NCBI RefSeq assembly: GCF_002251795.1
Contig: NZ_NOXU01000025.1
Coordinates: forward strand, 1-64,000
Direction: 5' to 3'
Length of the DNA stretch: 64,000 nucleotides
From: Niveispirillum lacus
GTDB taxonomy: Bacteria > Pseudomonadota > Alphaproteobacteria > Azospirillales > Azospirillaceae
Part shown: positions 24,176 to 32,945 of the stretch, piece after piece
Layout: every line of letters starts with the position of its first letter
Position numbering within the stretch: the first letter of the stretch is position 1
Position numbers and translations under genes: made by a program
Notes under the pieces: model-generated
Databases searched by the model: none
Seen by the model: only the letters and a program-made list of their open reading frames with translations
What the model was told of the DNA's origin: nothing

Positions 24176-25609
24176 ATGACCCAGAACGCTTCCGCCATCA
24201 TTCCTGTCCTGTTGTCCGGTGGGTCCGGTTCCCGGCTTTGGCCCGTCTCCCGGGAACGGTTTCCCAAACAGTTGCTGAACCTTTGTGGCGACCGTACGAT
24301 GATCCAGGAAACGGCCCTGCGTGTCGGTAGCGGGTTCGGCTTTGCCGATCCGATTGTGATCTGCAACCAGGAACACCGGTTCGCCATCGCCGAACAGTTG
24401 CAGGAAGTGGGCATCCGGCCCACCGACCTTGTGCTGGAACCGTTCGGCCGTAACACGGCCCCGGCCGCTGCGGTGGCGGCCCGTCTGGCGGCCCGCCGTG
24501 ATCCGGCGGCACTGGTTCTGCTGTTGCCGGCCGACCATGTCATCCTGGCTCCGGAGGCCTTCCGCGCCGCAATTGCCATTGGCGCCCGCGCGGCGCAGGC
24601 CGGCAAACTGGTGACCTTTGGGATTCAGCCGACCAGCCCCGAAACCGGCTATGGCTACATTGAAAAAGGCGAGCCGGTGGCCGGTGCCGACGGCGCCTTT
24701 ACCGTAAGCCAGTTCGCGGAAAAGCCGAAGCTGGAGGTGGCGCGGGCCTATTTGGCGGGGGGCCGTCATTTGTGGAACAGCGGCATGTTCTTGTTCCGCG
24801 CTGACCGGTTTGTGGCTGAACTGGAACGCCACGCCCCTGATGCCTTGCGGGCTGCTGACGCTGCCATCGCCGCTGCCCGTGCCGATCTGGATTTCCTGCG
24901 CCTGGACCCCGACACCTTTGCCCAGGCCCCGAACATCTCCATTGATTTTGCCGTGATGGAAAAGACGGACAGTGCCGCGATTGTACCCTGCGATATCGGC
25001 TGGACCGATGTCGGGGCGTGGAGCGCGCTGTGGGACATTGCCGGCAAGGACGTGGCGGGCAACGCTGTGCTGGGCGATGCGATCCTGGTGGATTCGCAGA
25101 ATAATCTGGTCCGCGGTGAGGTTGGGCTGACGGCCCTGGTCGGTGTGAAGGATCTGGTGGTCATCACGACCGATGATGCGGTGCTGGTGGCCGACCGGGC
25201 GCGGGTACAGGATGTGAAGACCGTGGTTGACCGTTTGAAGGCCGATGGGCGCACCGAACGGCTGGACCATCGCCGCACCTACCGCCCCTGGGGATATTCG
25301 CATCTGGTGCATAAGGGGCCAGGCTTTGAAGTTCTGCGGTTGACCATCCGCCCCGGCCACAAGATCTCGCTGCAAAAGCATGCGCATCGTGCTGAACATT
25401 GGATCGTGGTGCAGGGGGAGGCCAAGGTCACCCTGGGCGAGGAAAAGCGTGTGGTCCGCGTGAATGAGAGTGTCTTCATTCCCGCCGGCGTGCCGCACCG
25501 TCTGGAAAATGACGGCCAGTGTGACCTGTGCCTGATCGAGGTTCAGACAGGCGAGCGGATCAGTGCCGATGACATCCAGCGGATTGAGGATCATTACGGC
25601 CGCGCCTGA
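24176..25609 (+). CDS. manC: Mannose-1-phosphate guanylyltransferase / mannose-6-phosphate isomerase
   Basis: 477 residues, the usual length for bifunctional type II enzymes. The N-terminal nucleotidyltransferase has LLSGGSGSRLWPVSRERFPKQ, EPFGRNTAPA and the FxEKP site (FAEKPKLEVA). The C-terminal cupin phosphomannose isomerase region has RPWGYSHLVHKGPGF, RPGHKISLQKHAHRAEHW and FIPAGVPHRLEN. It supplies GDP-mannose for exopolysaccharide or glycoprotein synthesis. The gene stands between the TPR-methyltransferase and an ABC importer, with short gaps on both sides. Confidence 0.94.
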   Translation: MTQNASAIIPVLLSGGSGSRLWPVSRERFPKQLLNLCGDRTMIQETALRVGSGFGFADPIVICNQEHRFAIAEQLQEVGIRPTDLVLEPFGRNTAPAAAVAARLAARRDPAALVLLLPADHVILAPEAFRAAIAIGARAAQAGKLVTFGIQPTSPETGYGYIEKGEPVAGADGAFTVSQFAEKPKLEVARAYLAGGRHLWNSGMFLFRADRFVAELERHAPDALRAADAAIAAARADLDFLRLDPDTFAQAPNISIDFAVMEKTDSAAIVPCDIGWTDVGAWSALWDIAGKDVAGNAVLGDAILVDSQNNLVRGEVGLTALVGVKDLVVITTDDAVLVADRARVQDVKTVVDRLKADGRTERLDHRRTYRPWGYSHLVHKGPGFEVLRLTIRPGHKISLQKHAHRAEHWIVVQGEAKVTLGEEKRVVRVNESVFIPAGVPHRLENDGQCDLCLIEVQTGERISADDIQRIEDHYGRA

Positions 25610-25680
25610 TCGCTGCTTTCCCCATTGACCCGCTATCATCGGGCAGCAACCATGGTGCGCCCTCGCCCGACGGAGCCACC

Positions 25681-26490
25681 ATGTATCTTGATCGCCGCCA
25701 CCTGCTGATCACCGCCCTGTCGCTGCCGCTGGTGCCGACGGCGCTGGCACAGGCTGGCGGCTCCTTGCTGGATCGTGTGCGCAAGGCCGGAACGGTGCGC
25801 ATTGGTACGACGGGGGATTACTTTCCCTACTCATTCCGCGATGTCAGGACGGGTGGGTTCCAGGGGTATGAGATCCAGGTGGCCGAACGGCTGGCGGCGG
25901 ATCTAGGGGTAAAACTGCTTCTGGTCCAGGCAACATGGCCAACATTGGTGGCCGGCCTGCTGGCGCGCAAATATGACATCGCTGCCACCGGTGTGACGGT
26001 AACGCCAGAACGGGCCAAGGCGGTTGCCTTCACCAAGGCCTATCTGCGGCCCCGTTTCATCCCTCTGATCCAGAAGAAGGATATGGACCGGTTCAAAAGC
26101 TGGGACGATCTGGACCAGCCAGGGATCACCATCGCCGTGCAGCAGGGAACGGCACCCGAAACCATGGCCCGGAAGGTCTTCACCAAAGCCCGCCTGCTGT
26201 CGGTTGCCGATCCGGTGATTGATTTCACCGAGGTGCTGGCCGGTCGGGCGCAGGCCGCCTTTACCGACAATCTCTATTTCCTGACCAAGATTGGGCGGGA
26301 ATATCCGCAATTGACCATGCTGACCCAGGGCGCGCGCCCCGGCACCGACACGGAAAATGCCATGATGACCGCGCAGGGTGACCCGGTCTGGCTGGAATGG
26401 TTGAATGGCTGGGTCGATGCCCGTACGGCCGATGGTTTCTTCGACGGGCTGTTTCAGCGCTGGTTCGCGGACGCGGGGAACACGCCTTGA
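25681..26490 (+). CDS. Periplasmic solute-binding protein, amino-acid type (SBP family 3)
   Basis: 269 residues with a signal peptide ending at TALAQA. The family 3 fold is clear: GTVRIGTTGDYFPYSFRD at the start of the mature protein, GFQGYEIQVAERLAADLGVK, YDIAATGVTVTPERAKAVAFTKAYL and VAVQQGTAPE-like sequence. It resembles binding proteins and cyclohexadienyl dehydratases of the PheC group; the adjacent permease favours transport. Its stop codon overlaps the TTG start of the permease. Confidence 0.88.
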   Translation: MYLDRRHLLITALSLPLVPTALAQAGGSLLDRVRKAGTVRIGTTGDYFPYSFRDVRTGGFQGYEIQVAERLAADLGVKLLLVQATWPTLVAGLLARKYDIAATGVTVTPERAKAVAFTKAYLRPRFIPLIQKKDMDRFKSWDDLDQPGITIAVQQGTAPETMARKVFTKARLLSVADPVIDFTEVLAGRAQAAFTDNLYFLTKIGREYPQLTMLTQGARPGTDTENAMMTAQGDPVWLEWLNGWVDARTADGFFDGLFQRWFADAGNTP

Positions 26491-27266
26491 ACAGGCGGGC
26501 GGCATGTCTGCTGCTGCTGGTGCCTTTTTTGTCGGGCTGTGCCGGTGATGGTTGGCACATTGTTGATCCGCGTACAGCCGAGGGTTGGGGGAACCTGTCA
26601 TTCCTGATGGCCGGGGCTGGCCTGACCCTGGGCCTGTCGGCGACCGCGCTGTTGCTGGCCATAGGGATCGGGTTGCTGACCGCCATCGCCCGCAGCAGCC
26701 GGTGGCGCTTGCTGCGTATGACCAGCGGTGCCTATGTCGAACTGATGCGGACATTACCGCTGTTTGTCCTGCTGCTCTGGGTGTTCTACGCTCTGCCTAT
26801 TCTGGTTCAGGGTTTGGCGCCCGACAGTGTCGGTTTCCGCGCCCTGGGCTGGATCGCTGACCTGACACCGTTCGCGGCGGCGTTAATTGCCCTGGCCCTG
26901 AATGCCGGAGCCTTTCTGTCAGAAATCTTCCGCGCCGGGATCGAAGGCGTGCCCAAAGGACAGGTGGAGGCGGCGCAGTCCCTGGGCATGGGCCGCTGGC
27001 TGACCCTGCGCCGCATTATCCTGCCCCAGGCCCTGCGCCGGATGCTGCCGCCCACGGTTGGACAGTTCATCCATACTGTAAAGGACAGTTCCCTGGCATC
27101 GGCGATCGGGCTGGCCGAACTCACCCGCCGCGCCACGGAATTACAGACCCAGACCTATCGGCCGCTGGAACTCTACACCCTGCTGGCGCTGGAATATCTG
27201 GTGATCCTGCTGATCTTGTCGCGGCTGTCGCGCTGGCTGGAACGACGCTGGGGCCAGGCGGTCTGA
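26487..27266 (+). CDS. Amino-acid-type ABC transporter permease
   Basis: 259 residues from the TTG at 26487, which overlaps the stop of the binding protein (TTGA) and has GGGGA 6 bases upstream. After an N-terminal hydrophobic segment that ends in a lipobox-like LSGC comes the HisMQ-type permease: GAGLTLGLSATALLLAIGIGL, YVELMRTLPLFVLLLW, and the ATPase-contact EAA loop EAAQSLGMGRWLTLRRIILPQAL. The lipobox-like N-terminus is odd for a permease but occurs in this subfamily. No ATPase gene is adjacent, so the transporter must share one encoded elsewhere. Confidence 0.88.
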   Translation: MNRRAACLLLLVPFLSGCAGDGWHIVDPRTAEGWGNLSFLMAGAGLTLGLSATALLLAIGIGLLTAIARSSRWRLLRMTSGAYVELMRTLPLFVLLLWVFYALPILVQGLAPDSVGFRALGWIADLTPFAAALIALALNAGAFLSEIFRAGIEGVPKGQVEAAQSLGMGRWLTLRRIILPQALRRMLPPTVGQFIHTVKDSSLASAIGLAELTRRATELQTQTYRPLELYTLLALEYLVILLILSRLSRWLERRWGQAV

Positions 27267-27396
27267 CAAAGACCGATGGTCGGATTGTGAACTTTTGATC
27301 ACTCGCTTTCTCTCCCCTTCTGCGTGAAAGCTCTGTTAGTCTGATGGTCTATCGGGTCCCCCGCAGGGGCGGGCCGGCAAAGGGGAGAGAGGCGCC

Positions 27397-28212
27397 ATGA
27401 GCACCGTGACAACCGATTGCCTGCTTTACACCCGTCACAGTACCGAAGGCGTGGCGGAGATCACCTTTAACCGCCCGACCTGCATGAATGCCCTCAATCT
27501 GGACATGGCGGCGGCCTTCGCCGAGGCGGCCACGGCGGCGGCCAATGACCCGAAGGTGCGCGTCCTGGTCCTGACCGGACGGGGCACCAGTTTCATGTCC
27601 GGCGGCGATATTCATGCCTTCCATAAGCTGTTATCCGCCCCCGCCGCTGAACGGCGTGACCATATTGCGCGTCTGATTGATTTCACCCATCAGGCGGTGA
27701 CCGCCCTGCGCCGGATGGAAAAACCGGTGATCGCCGGGATTCATGGTACCGCGGCCGGTCCCGGCATCGGCATTACCCTGGCCTGTGATCTGGTGGTTGC
27801 TTCTGATCGGGCGGTGTTCCAGATGGCCTATGGCCCGCTGGGCACCACACCGGAGGCCGGTGCCACCCATGCCCTGCCCCGTTTGGTCGGCTCTCGTCGC
27901 GCCGCCGAACTGGCACTGCTTGACCGCCGGCTGACGGCCCTGGAGGCGCTGGAACTGGGTATCGTGAACCGGATCTGTCCAGCCCCGATGCTGGCGGAGG
28001 AAACGCGCTGTGTGGCGCGTAAACTGGCGTGCGGTGCGGCCAACGCTTCGGGCCGGACGAAACGACTGCTGTATCTGTCGCTGGAACATAATTTCCAGCA
28101 GCAGTTGGCGGCCGAACGTGAAACCTTCCTGTCCGCGATTGACAGCGGCGAATTCGCCGAAGGCATCACGGCTTTTGTCGAACGGCGGAAACCGTTTTTC
28201 GGGCAATGCTGA
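27397..28212 (+). CDS. Enoyl-CoA hydratase/isomerase family protein
   Basis: 271 residues of the crotonase fold. Oxyanion-hole elements SFMSGGDIHAF and GTAAGPGIGITLACDLVVASD are present, as is YGPLGTTPEAGATHALPRLVG with the region of the second catalytic residue. The typical Glu of hydratases is replaced around TTPEAG, so the reaction could be hydration or double-bond isomerisation. It sits alone between the importer and exbB, with a GGGGAGAG ribosome site. Confidence 0.9.
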   Translation: MSTVTTDCLLYTRHSTEGVAEITFNRPTCMNALNLDMAAAFAEAATAAANDPKVRVLVLTGRGTSFMSGGDIHAFHKLLSAPAAERRDHIARLIDFTHQAVTALRRMEKPVIAGIHGTAAGPGIGITLACDLVVASDRAVFQMAYGPLGTTPEAGATHALPRLVGSRRAAELALLDRRLTALEALELGIVNRICPAPMLAEETRCVARKLACGAANASGRTKRLLYLSLEHNFQQQLAAERETFLSAIDSGEFAEGITAFVERRKPFFGQC

Positions 28213-28267
28213 CAGGCCGGCGTTCTGGCGACCCCGGCACGCACGGCACCTCCATCACCAACGCAGT

Positions 28268-28282
28268 TGCAACTTAGTCGCA
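28268..28282. promoter_or_regulatory. Candidate Fur-type operator of exbB-exbD-tonB
   Basis: TGCAA-CTTAG-TCGCA, embedded in a longer dyad CGCAGTTGC (28262-28270) / GCAACTGCG (28280-28288), lies 47 bases before exbB. It shares TGCRA-N5-TCGCA with the site upstream of the siderophore receptor (3408). Confidence 0.5.
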
Positions 28283-28328
28283 ACTGCGATACCACCGGGT
28301 CAGAGAGTTTCCTCCCCGGGGGCGGATG

Positions 28329-29105
28329 ATGACGAAGCGGAAAATTGGGTCGGCGCTGGTGGGTATGGCCCTGTCGGCGATGGTGGTCGGGCCGGCCCTG
28401 GCGGCACCGATGGTCAATGGGCATTCCCTGTCACCCTGGGGCATGTTCATGGCGGCCGACTGGGTGGTGAAATCGGTGATGGTCGGGCTGGCGGCGGCGT
28501 CGGTGGCGACCTGGACGATCTTTATCGCCAAGCTGCTGGAACTGTCGGCGGCCCGGCGGCGGGTGACAGCAGCACTGCACCGGCTGGACGCGGTCCGCGG
28601 CCTGGCAGAGGCAACCGCCGGTCTGACCGATGCACGTGACCCGGCGGCCCCGCTTCTGCGCGCCGTGATGGAGGAGATGGAACAGTCGGTCGACCTTCCC
28701 ATTGACGGCATCAAGGAACGCGCGGCCAGCCGGCTGGAACGGATTGAAGCGGCCATGGCGCGCGCATCGGCACGTGGCACCGGTGTGTTGGCCAGCATTG
28801 GGGCCACGGCCCCGTTCGTCGGCCTGTTCGGCACCGTCTGGGGCATCATGAACAGCTTTATTGGAATCGCTGAAAGCCAGACCACCAATCTGGCCGTTGT
28901 GGCACCCGGCATTGCCGAAGCCTTGTTGGCCACGGCCATCGGGCTGGTGGCGGCCATCCCGGCGGTTCTGGTCTATAATGCCCTGACCCGGACCATCGGT
29001 GGCTATCGCGCCCAGGTGGGCGACGCGGCGGCGGCGGTGCTGCGGTTGCTGTCGCGTGATCTGGACCGTCGCGGGGTCAAGCCCCGCCTGCGCGCGGCGG
29101 AGTAA
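28329..29105 (+). CDS. exbB: ExbB proton-channel subunit of the TonB energy system
   Basis: 258 residues. The start at 28329 is favoured by GGGGG 6 bases upstream; an ATG lies one codon earlier. An N-terminal signal-like segment ends at ALAAP, as in many alphaproteobacterial ExbB. Three membrane helices follow: WVVKSVMVGLAAASVATWTIF, GVLASIGATAPFVGLFGTVWG with the conserved pore helix, and IAEALLATAIGLVAAIPAVLVYN. It powers TonB using the proton gradient. exbD follows 5 bases after it. Confidence 0.93.
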   Translation: MTKRKIGSALVGMALSAMVVGPALAAPMVNGHSLSPWGMFMAADWVVKSVMVGLAAASVATWTIFIAKLLELSAARRRVTAALHRLDAVRGLAEATAGLTDARDPAAPLLRAVMEEMEQSVDLPIDGIKERAASRLERIEAAMARASARGTGVLASIGATAPFVGLFGTVWGIMNSFIGIAESQTTNLAVVAPGIAEALLATAIGLVAAIPAVLVYNALTRTIGGYRAQVGDAAAAVLRLLSRDLDRRGVKPRLRAAE

Positions 29106-29110
29106 ACGCG

Positions 29111-29551
29111 ATGGCCGCAAAGCTGCGCACCGGCGGGGACGATGATCTGGCGGAAAATCACGAAATCAATGTCACGCCCTTCATTGATGTGATGTTGGTG
29201 CTGCTGATCATTTTTATGGTGGCGGCTCCCTTGGCCACAGTCGATATCCCGGTCGATCTGCCCGCCTCCAGCGCGCCGAGGGCCGAACGGCCGCCCAAAC
29301 CCCTGTTCCTGTCGGTGAAGGCCGATCTGTCGCTGGCCCTTGATGAAGCACCGGTAGCGGACAAGGCGGGCTTGGCGGCCGCCCTGGATGCCAGGACAGG
29401 CGGGGATAAGGACCAGCGGGTGTTTTTGCGCGCGGATAAAACTGTGGCCTATGGCGACCTGATGGCGGTGATGAACAGCCTGCGGGATGCCGGCTATCTG
29501 AAAGTGGCCCTGGTCGGGTTGGATGGCACCGCCATGGGGGCTGCGCCGTGA
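29111..29551 (+). CDS. exbD: ExbD subunit of the TonB energy system
   Basis: 146 residues with one N-terminal membrane helix carrying the proton-path Asp (NVTPFIDVMLVLLIIFMV) and a periplasmic domain (VFLRADKTVAYGDLMAVMNSL). It is the typical partner of ExbB. Its stop codon overlaps the GTG start of tonB, so translation is likely coupled. Confidence 0.94.
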   Translation: MAAKLRTGGDDDLAENHEINVTPFIDVMLVLLIIFMVAAPLATVDIPVDLPASSAPRAERPPKPLFLSVKADLSLALDEAPVADKAGLAAALDARTGGDKDQRVFLRADKTVAYGDLMAVMNSLRDAGYLKVALVGLDGTAMGAAP

Positions 29552-30252
29552 CGGCGGCGGCCCTGCCCGCCGGTGCGCTGCGCTGGCCCCTGGCATTCAC
29601 GCTTGCGCTGGGCGCTCATCTGGCAGTGGCCGGTTTCATTGCCCTGAAACCACATTCCCCCGCAGTGGCGGATGCCCCGCCCCCACCGCCGGCGATCCTG
29701 CTGGATCTGACCCCACCGGTGCCATTACCACCGCCGCCGCCGCCGCCCCTGCCAAGGCCGGTTACACCGGTCTCCGCCCCCAAGCCACCGCCGGTGATCG
29801 ACCGTGCCGTGGCAAAACTGCCACCACCGCCGAAGGACCCACCGCAGGTGCAACCGATGATGGAGGCGCCGGTGCCAACGCCGGCCCCGTCCGCGCCGCC
29901 ATCGGCGCCGCAGCCTGCGGTCGATGCCCCGCCCCACCCCCTCCCGTCCGGCCCGCCACCGGATGCCATGGCCGCCTTTCAAGGACGGTTGATGGCCCAT
30001 CTGGGCAAGCATAAACGGTACCCGATGGCGTCCCGTCAGCGGCGTCAGCAAGGCACGGCCTGGGTCCGTCTGACGCTGGACCGGCAGGGTCGGGTGGTCT
30101 CCCATCATCTGGAGCGTGGATGCGGGGTAGAGGCGCTGGATCGGGAGGCCACAGAACTGGTCATCCGCGCCCAGCCTTTACCCGCCATTCCGGCAGAAAT
30201 GGGGCTGGAACAGATGGAACTGGTCCTGCCGGTGGAATTCAGCCTGCGTTGA
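29548..30252 (+). CDS. tonB: TonB energy transducer
   Basis: 234 residues from a GTG overlapping the exbD stop (GTGA). One N-terminal membrane anchor (LAFTLALGAHLAVAGFIAL), a long Pro-rich periplasmic spacer (about residues 40-140, Pro and Ala with Lys), and a C-terminal TonB domain (YPMASRQRRQQGTAWVRLTLD, VVSHHLERGCG, PAIPAEMG) that touches the TonB box of outer-membrane receptors. Two receptors in this window (949 and 42750) are possible partners. Confidence 0.93.
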   Translation: MTAAALPAGALRWPLAFTLALGAHLAVAGFIALKPHSPAVADAPPPPPAILLDLTPPVPLPPPPPPPLPRPVTPVSAPKPPPVIDRAVAKLPPPPKDPPQVQPMMEAPVPTPAPSAPPSAPQPAVDAPPHPLPSGPPPDAMAAFQGRLMAHLGKHKRYPMASRQRRQQGTAWVRLTLDRQGRVVSHHLERGCGVEALDREATELVIRAQPLPAIPAEMGLEQMELVLPVEFSLR

Positions 30253-30264
30253 CCCTGCCGGCGG

Positions 30265-31554
30265 TCACTCCACCCTTAACGCCACCTGACCGGTAAAGGG
30301 ACTGACGGCGATATGGCGGTATCGGATACCGGTTCGGGCGGCAAACTCACCCCAGGCCTTGAACTCATGATCCGCCCAGGTGCGGTTGCCGATAAATTCA
30401 TCAAAGACCAGAACACTGCCCGGCACCAGCCTGGGCGCCAATTCACGCAGCACCGTCACGGTGGAACTGTAGATATCGCAGTCAATATTGGCAAAGCGCA
30501 CGGGACCGGCATGCTCGGCCAGGAAACCCGGCAGCACATCCTCAAACCAGCCTTTGTGCAGCCGGACATGGGCAGGCATCGCGGGCAGGTCCGTCCCCTC
30601 GGCCCCCAGGCTGAAGGTGCCAGCCAGCTCATTGCCCCAGCCTTCCGGCAGGCCCTCAAAACTGTCAAAGCCATGGACGGCTTGGACTGTTGCCGCTGCA
30701 ATGTGCCGCAGCGATGTCCCCCGCCGCACACCGAATTCCAGAACCAGCCCCGGCACCGCCGCCGCATTCAGGGCAAAGCGTAAAACATCCGCCGACAGGC
30801 CGAACAGCCGGTGATCCGGGGCCAGATGCGGGCGCAGGGCCCGTGCGCCATCCAGGATGGGGCTGTCACCGGGCCGAAAGCCGCTGGGTTCCTCGCCGGT
30901 CAGTATCTGGTAGGCAGCAAGGTAACCGGCATATTTGCGGTTCGCCCCCGGACAGGCGATGGCGCGGCGCAGCCGGTCCAGCGCGGCCGGCACCCCGTCT
31001 GTGCCGATCACGCAGGCATGACTGGCGAACCAGGACGCCGCACGACCGGGGGCGGCTGCAACGATGGCATCAAAATCGGCCAGCGCACCGGTCGCATCGC
31101 CCAGATAATGCAGCGACAAACCGCGCTGATAGCGGATAGCATCATTCAGGCGGCCGGCCCGTTCCTCGGCCATGACCAGATCGACGGCCGCCTCATAACT
31201 GGCGTCGCGGCGCAGGGCGTTGGCCAGGGCCTCGGTCACCGTCTGGTCTGCGGGGTCCAGGCGGTGCAGCTCGGCCAGAATCGGCACGGCCGCATGCATC
31301 TGACCCAACCCATCCAGGGACCGGGCCAAGGCAAACCGGAGGTCCCCATCGTCCGGCTGGTCCGCAAGGGCGCGGGTCAGCCACGCCCGCCCGCCGGCAT
31401 GATCATTCAGCCCGACCAGGGCGCGGCCCAGCAGGCCGGACCCGGCGGCATCATCGGGCGGGCCCGATTGCATCAGCAGACGGCGCACCGCCCGGTAACG
31501 GCCGGCAGCCAGCAACGTGGTCGCCTGGAACAGGATATCGGGCGGGGTGGGCAT
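30265..31554 (-). CDS. TPR protein fused to a TylF/MycF-like methyltransferase
   Basis: 429 residues. The N-terminal 220 residues are TPR-like helices (ALVGLNDHAGGRAWLTRAL, SLHYLGDATGALADFDAIV). The C-terminal half has VLEFGVRRGTSLRHIAAA, HGFDSFEGLPEGW, FANIDCDIYSSTVTVL and VLVFDEFIG, which match the macrocin-O-methyltransferase (TylF) group acting on sugars. It ends 12 bases from convergent tonB. It is the second TPR-methyltransferase fusion in the window; the acceptor is unknown. Confidence 0.85.
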   Translation of the reverse strand: MPTPPDILFQATTLLAAGRYRAVRRLLMQSGPPDDAAGSGLLGRALVGLNDHAGGRAWLTRALADQPDDGDLRFALARSLDGLGQMHAAVPILAELHRLDPADQTVTEALANALRRDASYEAAVDLVMAEERAGRLNDAIRYQRGLSLHYLGDATGALADFDAIVAAAPGRAASWFASHACVIGTDGVPAALDRLRRAIACPGANRKYAGYLAAYQILTGEEPSGFRPGDSPILDGARALRPHLAPDHRLFGLSADVLRFALNAAAVPGLVLEFGVRRGTSLRHIAAATVQAVHGFDSFEGLPEGWGNELAGTFSLGAEGTDLPAMPAHVRLHKGWFEDVLPGFLAEHAGPVRFANIDCDIYSSTVTVLRELAPRLVPGSVLVFDEFIGNRTWADHEFKAWGEFAARTGIRYRHIAVSPFTGQVALRVE

Positions 31555-31614
31555 GCAACTGGTCCGGTATCTCGATCAACGCCCATCCTGCCTAGCACGC
31601 CCTCCCCCGACACG

Positions 31615-32637
31615 TCATCCCAACACGCGGTACCAGGCCTTGAAGGCATTGGTGTAAAAACCGGCGCTGAACAATGTCCAGGCCCCAAGTCCGGGCGGCA
31701 GGGTAAAGGCGGATGCTGCCTTTTCAACGGTCATGCCCGCCGCATGGGCGCGCCGCGCCGCCGCTTCCACCGCGTCCAGCACCCCTAGATAGGGGGAGAG
31801 GTCCGCTGCATTGGACAAGGAACCATGCCCCGGCACCACCAGGGTGGCCGGATCAGCCAGGACCGCCCGCACGGCGGCGGACAGTTTCACCGGGTCGGCA
31901 TCGACATAATTGGGGAAAATGCCATTCCACAGCAGATCGCCGCCAAAGATCACCCGTGGATCGTCCAGTTCCACCGTTACATCGCTGTCCGTATGGCCGG
32001 TGCGGGCCACCAGCCGAACCGTCCGACCCCCCAGATCCAGGACAGCCTCGCCTTCCGGCACGATCAGGGTGGGCAGCAGCACTGGTGCGGCCTTGGCGAA
32101 GGGGCTGCCCTCAACCGGCCGGGGCAGCCCGTTGCGTTGCGCCGACAGCGCCCCGGTCTGCGCCGTCATCAACAATTCCGGCCCGTCCGCACCCCGTCTG
32201 AACCCCGACAGCCCGCCGACATGGTCCAGATGGTAATGGGTGGCCACCACATGGGTGGGTCGGCGTCCGGTCAGCGCCAGCGCCTGATCGGACAGCCAGG
32301 CGCCACCGGCGGGTGTATTGAACCCTTCCACGACCAGGACCCCGTCGCGTCCGGCAATGATGCCACCATTGGACAGGGTGGTGCGGTCGCCGCGTCCGCC
32401 ATCGGGCGCAAAGGGTGTGCTGATCACCGCCCAGACCCCGTCGGCCAGTTTTTCAATCCGGGCAAAGGCGCTGGTCACCACCGGGTCGGTCAGGGTCCGG
32501 GCCTGGGATTGTCGCGCCGTGGCGGTCCCTGCGGTCAGGGCGATGGCCACCCAGGCGCCGCATCCAAAGGCATGGCCGAAAAAACCGCGCCGATCACAGC
32601 CACAGTTCCCCATCATCAATCCCCCGCCGTTTGTCAT
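31615..32637 (-). CDS. Exported metallo-beta-lactamase-fold hydrolase
   Basis: 340 residues. The N-terminus CDRRGFFGHAFG...ATARQ looks like a twin-arginine-type or Sec signal. The zinc-binding HxHxDH is present (ATHYHLDHVGG), with a further ligand His in TGHTDSDV, an Asp in FGGDLLW and a late His in VVPGHGSL. The layout fits the broad MBL family of periplasmic hydrolases; the substrate is unknown. A downstream ATG at 32616 is an alternative start. Divergent from the chemoreceptor. Confidence 0.85.
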   Translation of the reverse strand: MTNGGGLMMGNCGCDRRGFFGHAFGCGAWVAIALTAGTATARQSQARTLTDPVVTSAFARIEKLADGVWAVISTPFAPDGGRGDRTTLSNGGIIAGRDGVLVVEGFNTPAGGAWLSDQALALTGRRPTHVVATHYHLDHVGGLSGFRRGADGPELLMTAQTGALSAQRNGLPRPVEGSPFAKAAPVLLPTLIVPEGEAVLDLGGRTVRLVARTGHTDSDVTVELDDPRVIFGGDLLWNGIFPNYVDADPVKLSAAVRAVLADPATLVVPGHGSLSNAADLSPYLGVLDAVEAAARRAHAAGMTVEKAASAFTLPPGLGAWTLFSAGFYTNAFKAWYRVLG

Positions 32638-32945
32638 GGTGCCTGACCATTGGACCCGCTCCGCTCTGGTCGCGCAAGCCCTGTCGGCGCTGGGATGATT
32701 GTTACGGATACGAACGGATGATTGAAGTTTAATTTCGCCAGAAGGAAATGAACGAACACGGACTGTTTTTATCTGTAACCAGCGGTTTAGGATTAGATTT
32801 CCCTAACCTTTCGCACAGTTGTCGTCAGCCATGAACCCCTATCTATTGATCCTCTACTGTTCAATGGGGCGGCAGATGACACCGTGGTGCGGACCCACGG
32901 CGCATCACTCTTGTCCACCCCCAATAAAGCCGGATGGGGCAAATC
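32638..32945. other. Divergent intergenic region, AT-richer
   Basis: 308 bases between the hydrolase and the chemoreceptor. The middle (32700-32810) is clearly AT-richer than the surroundings and should hold the promoters of both genes. I see no convincing -10/-35 pair and no gene. Confidence 0.45.
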
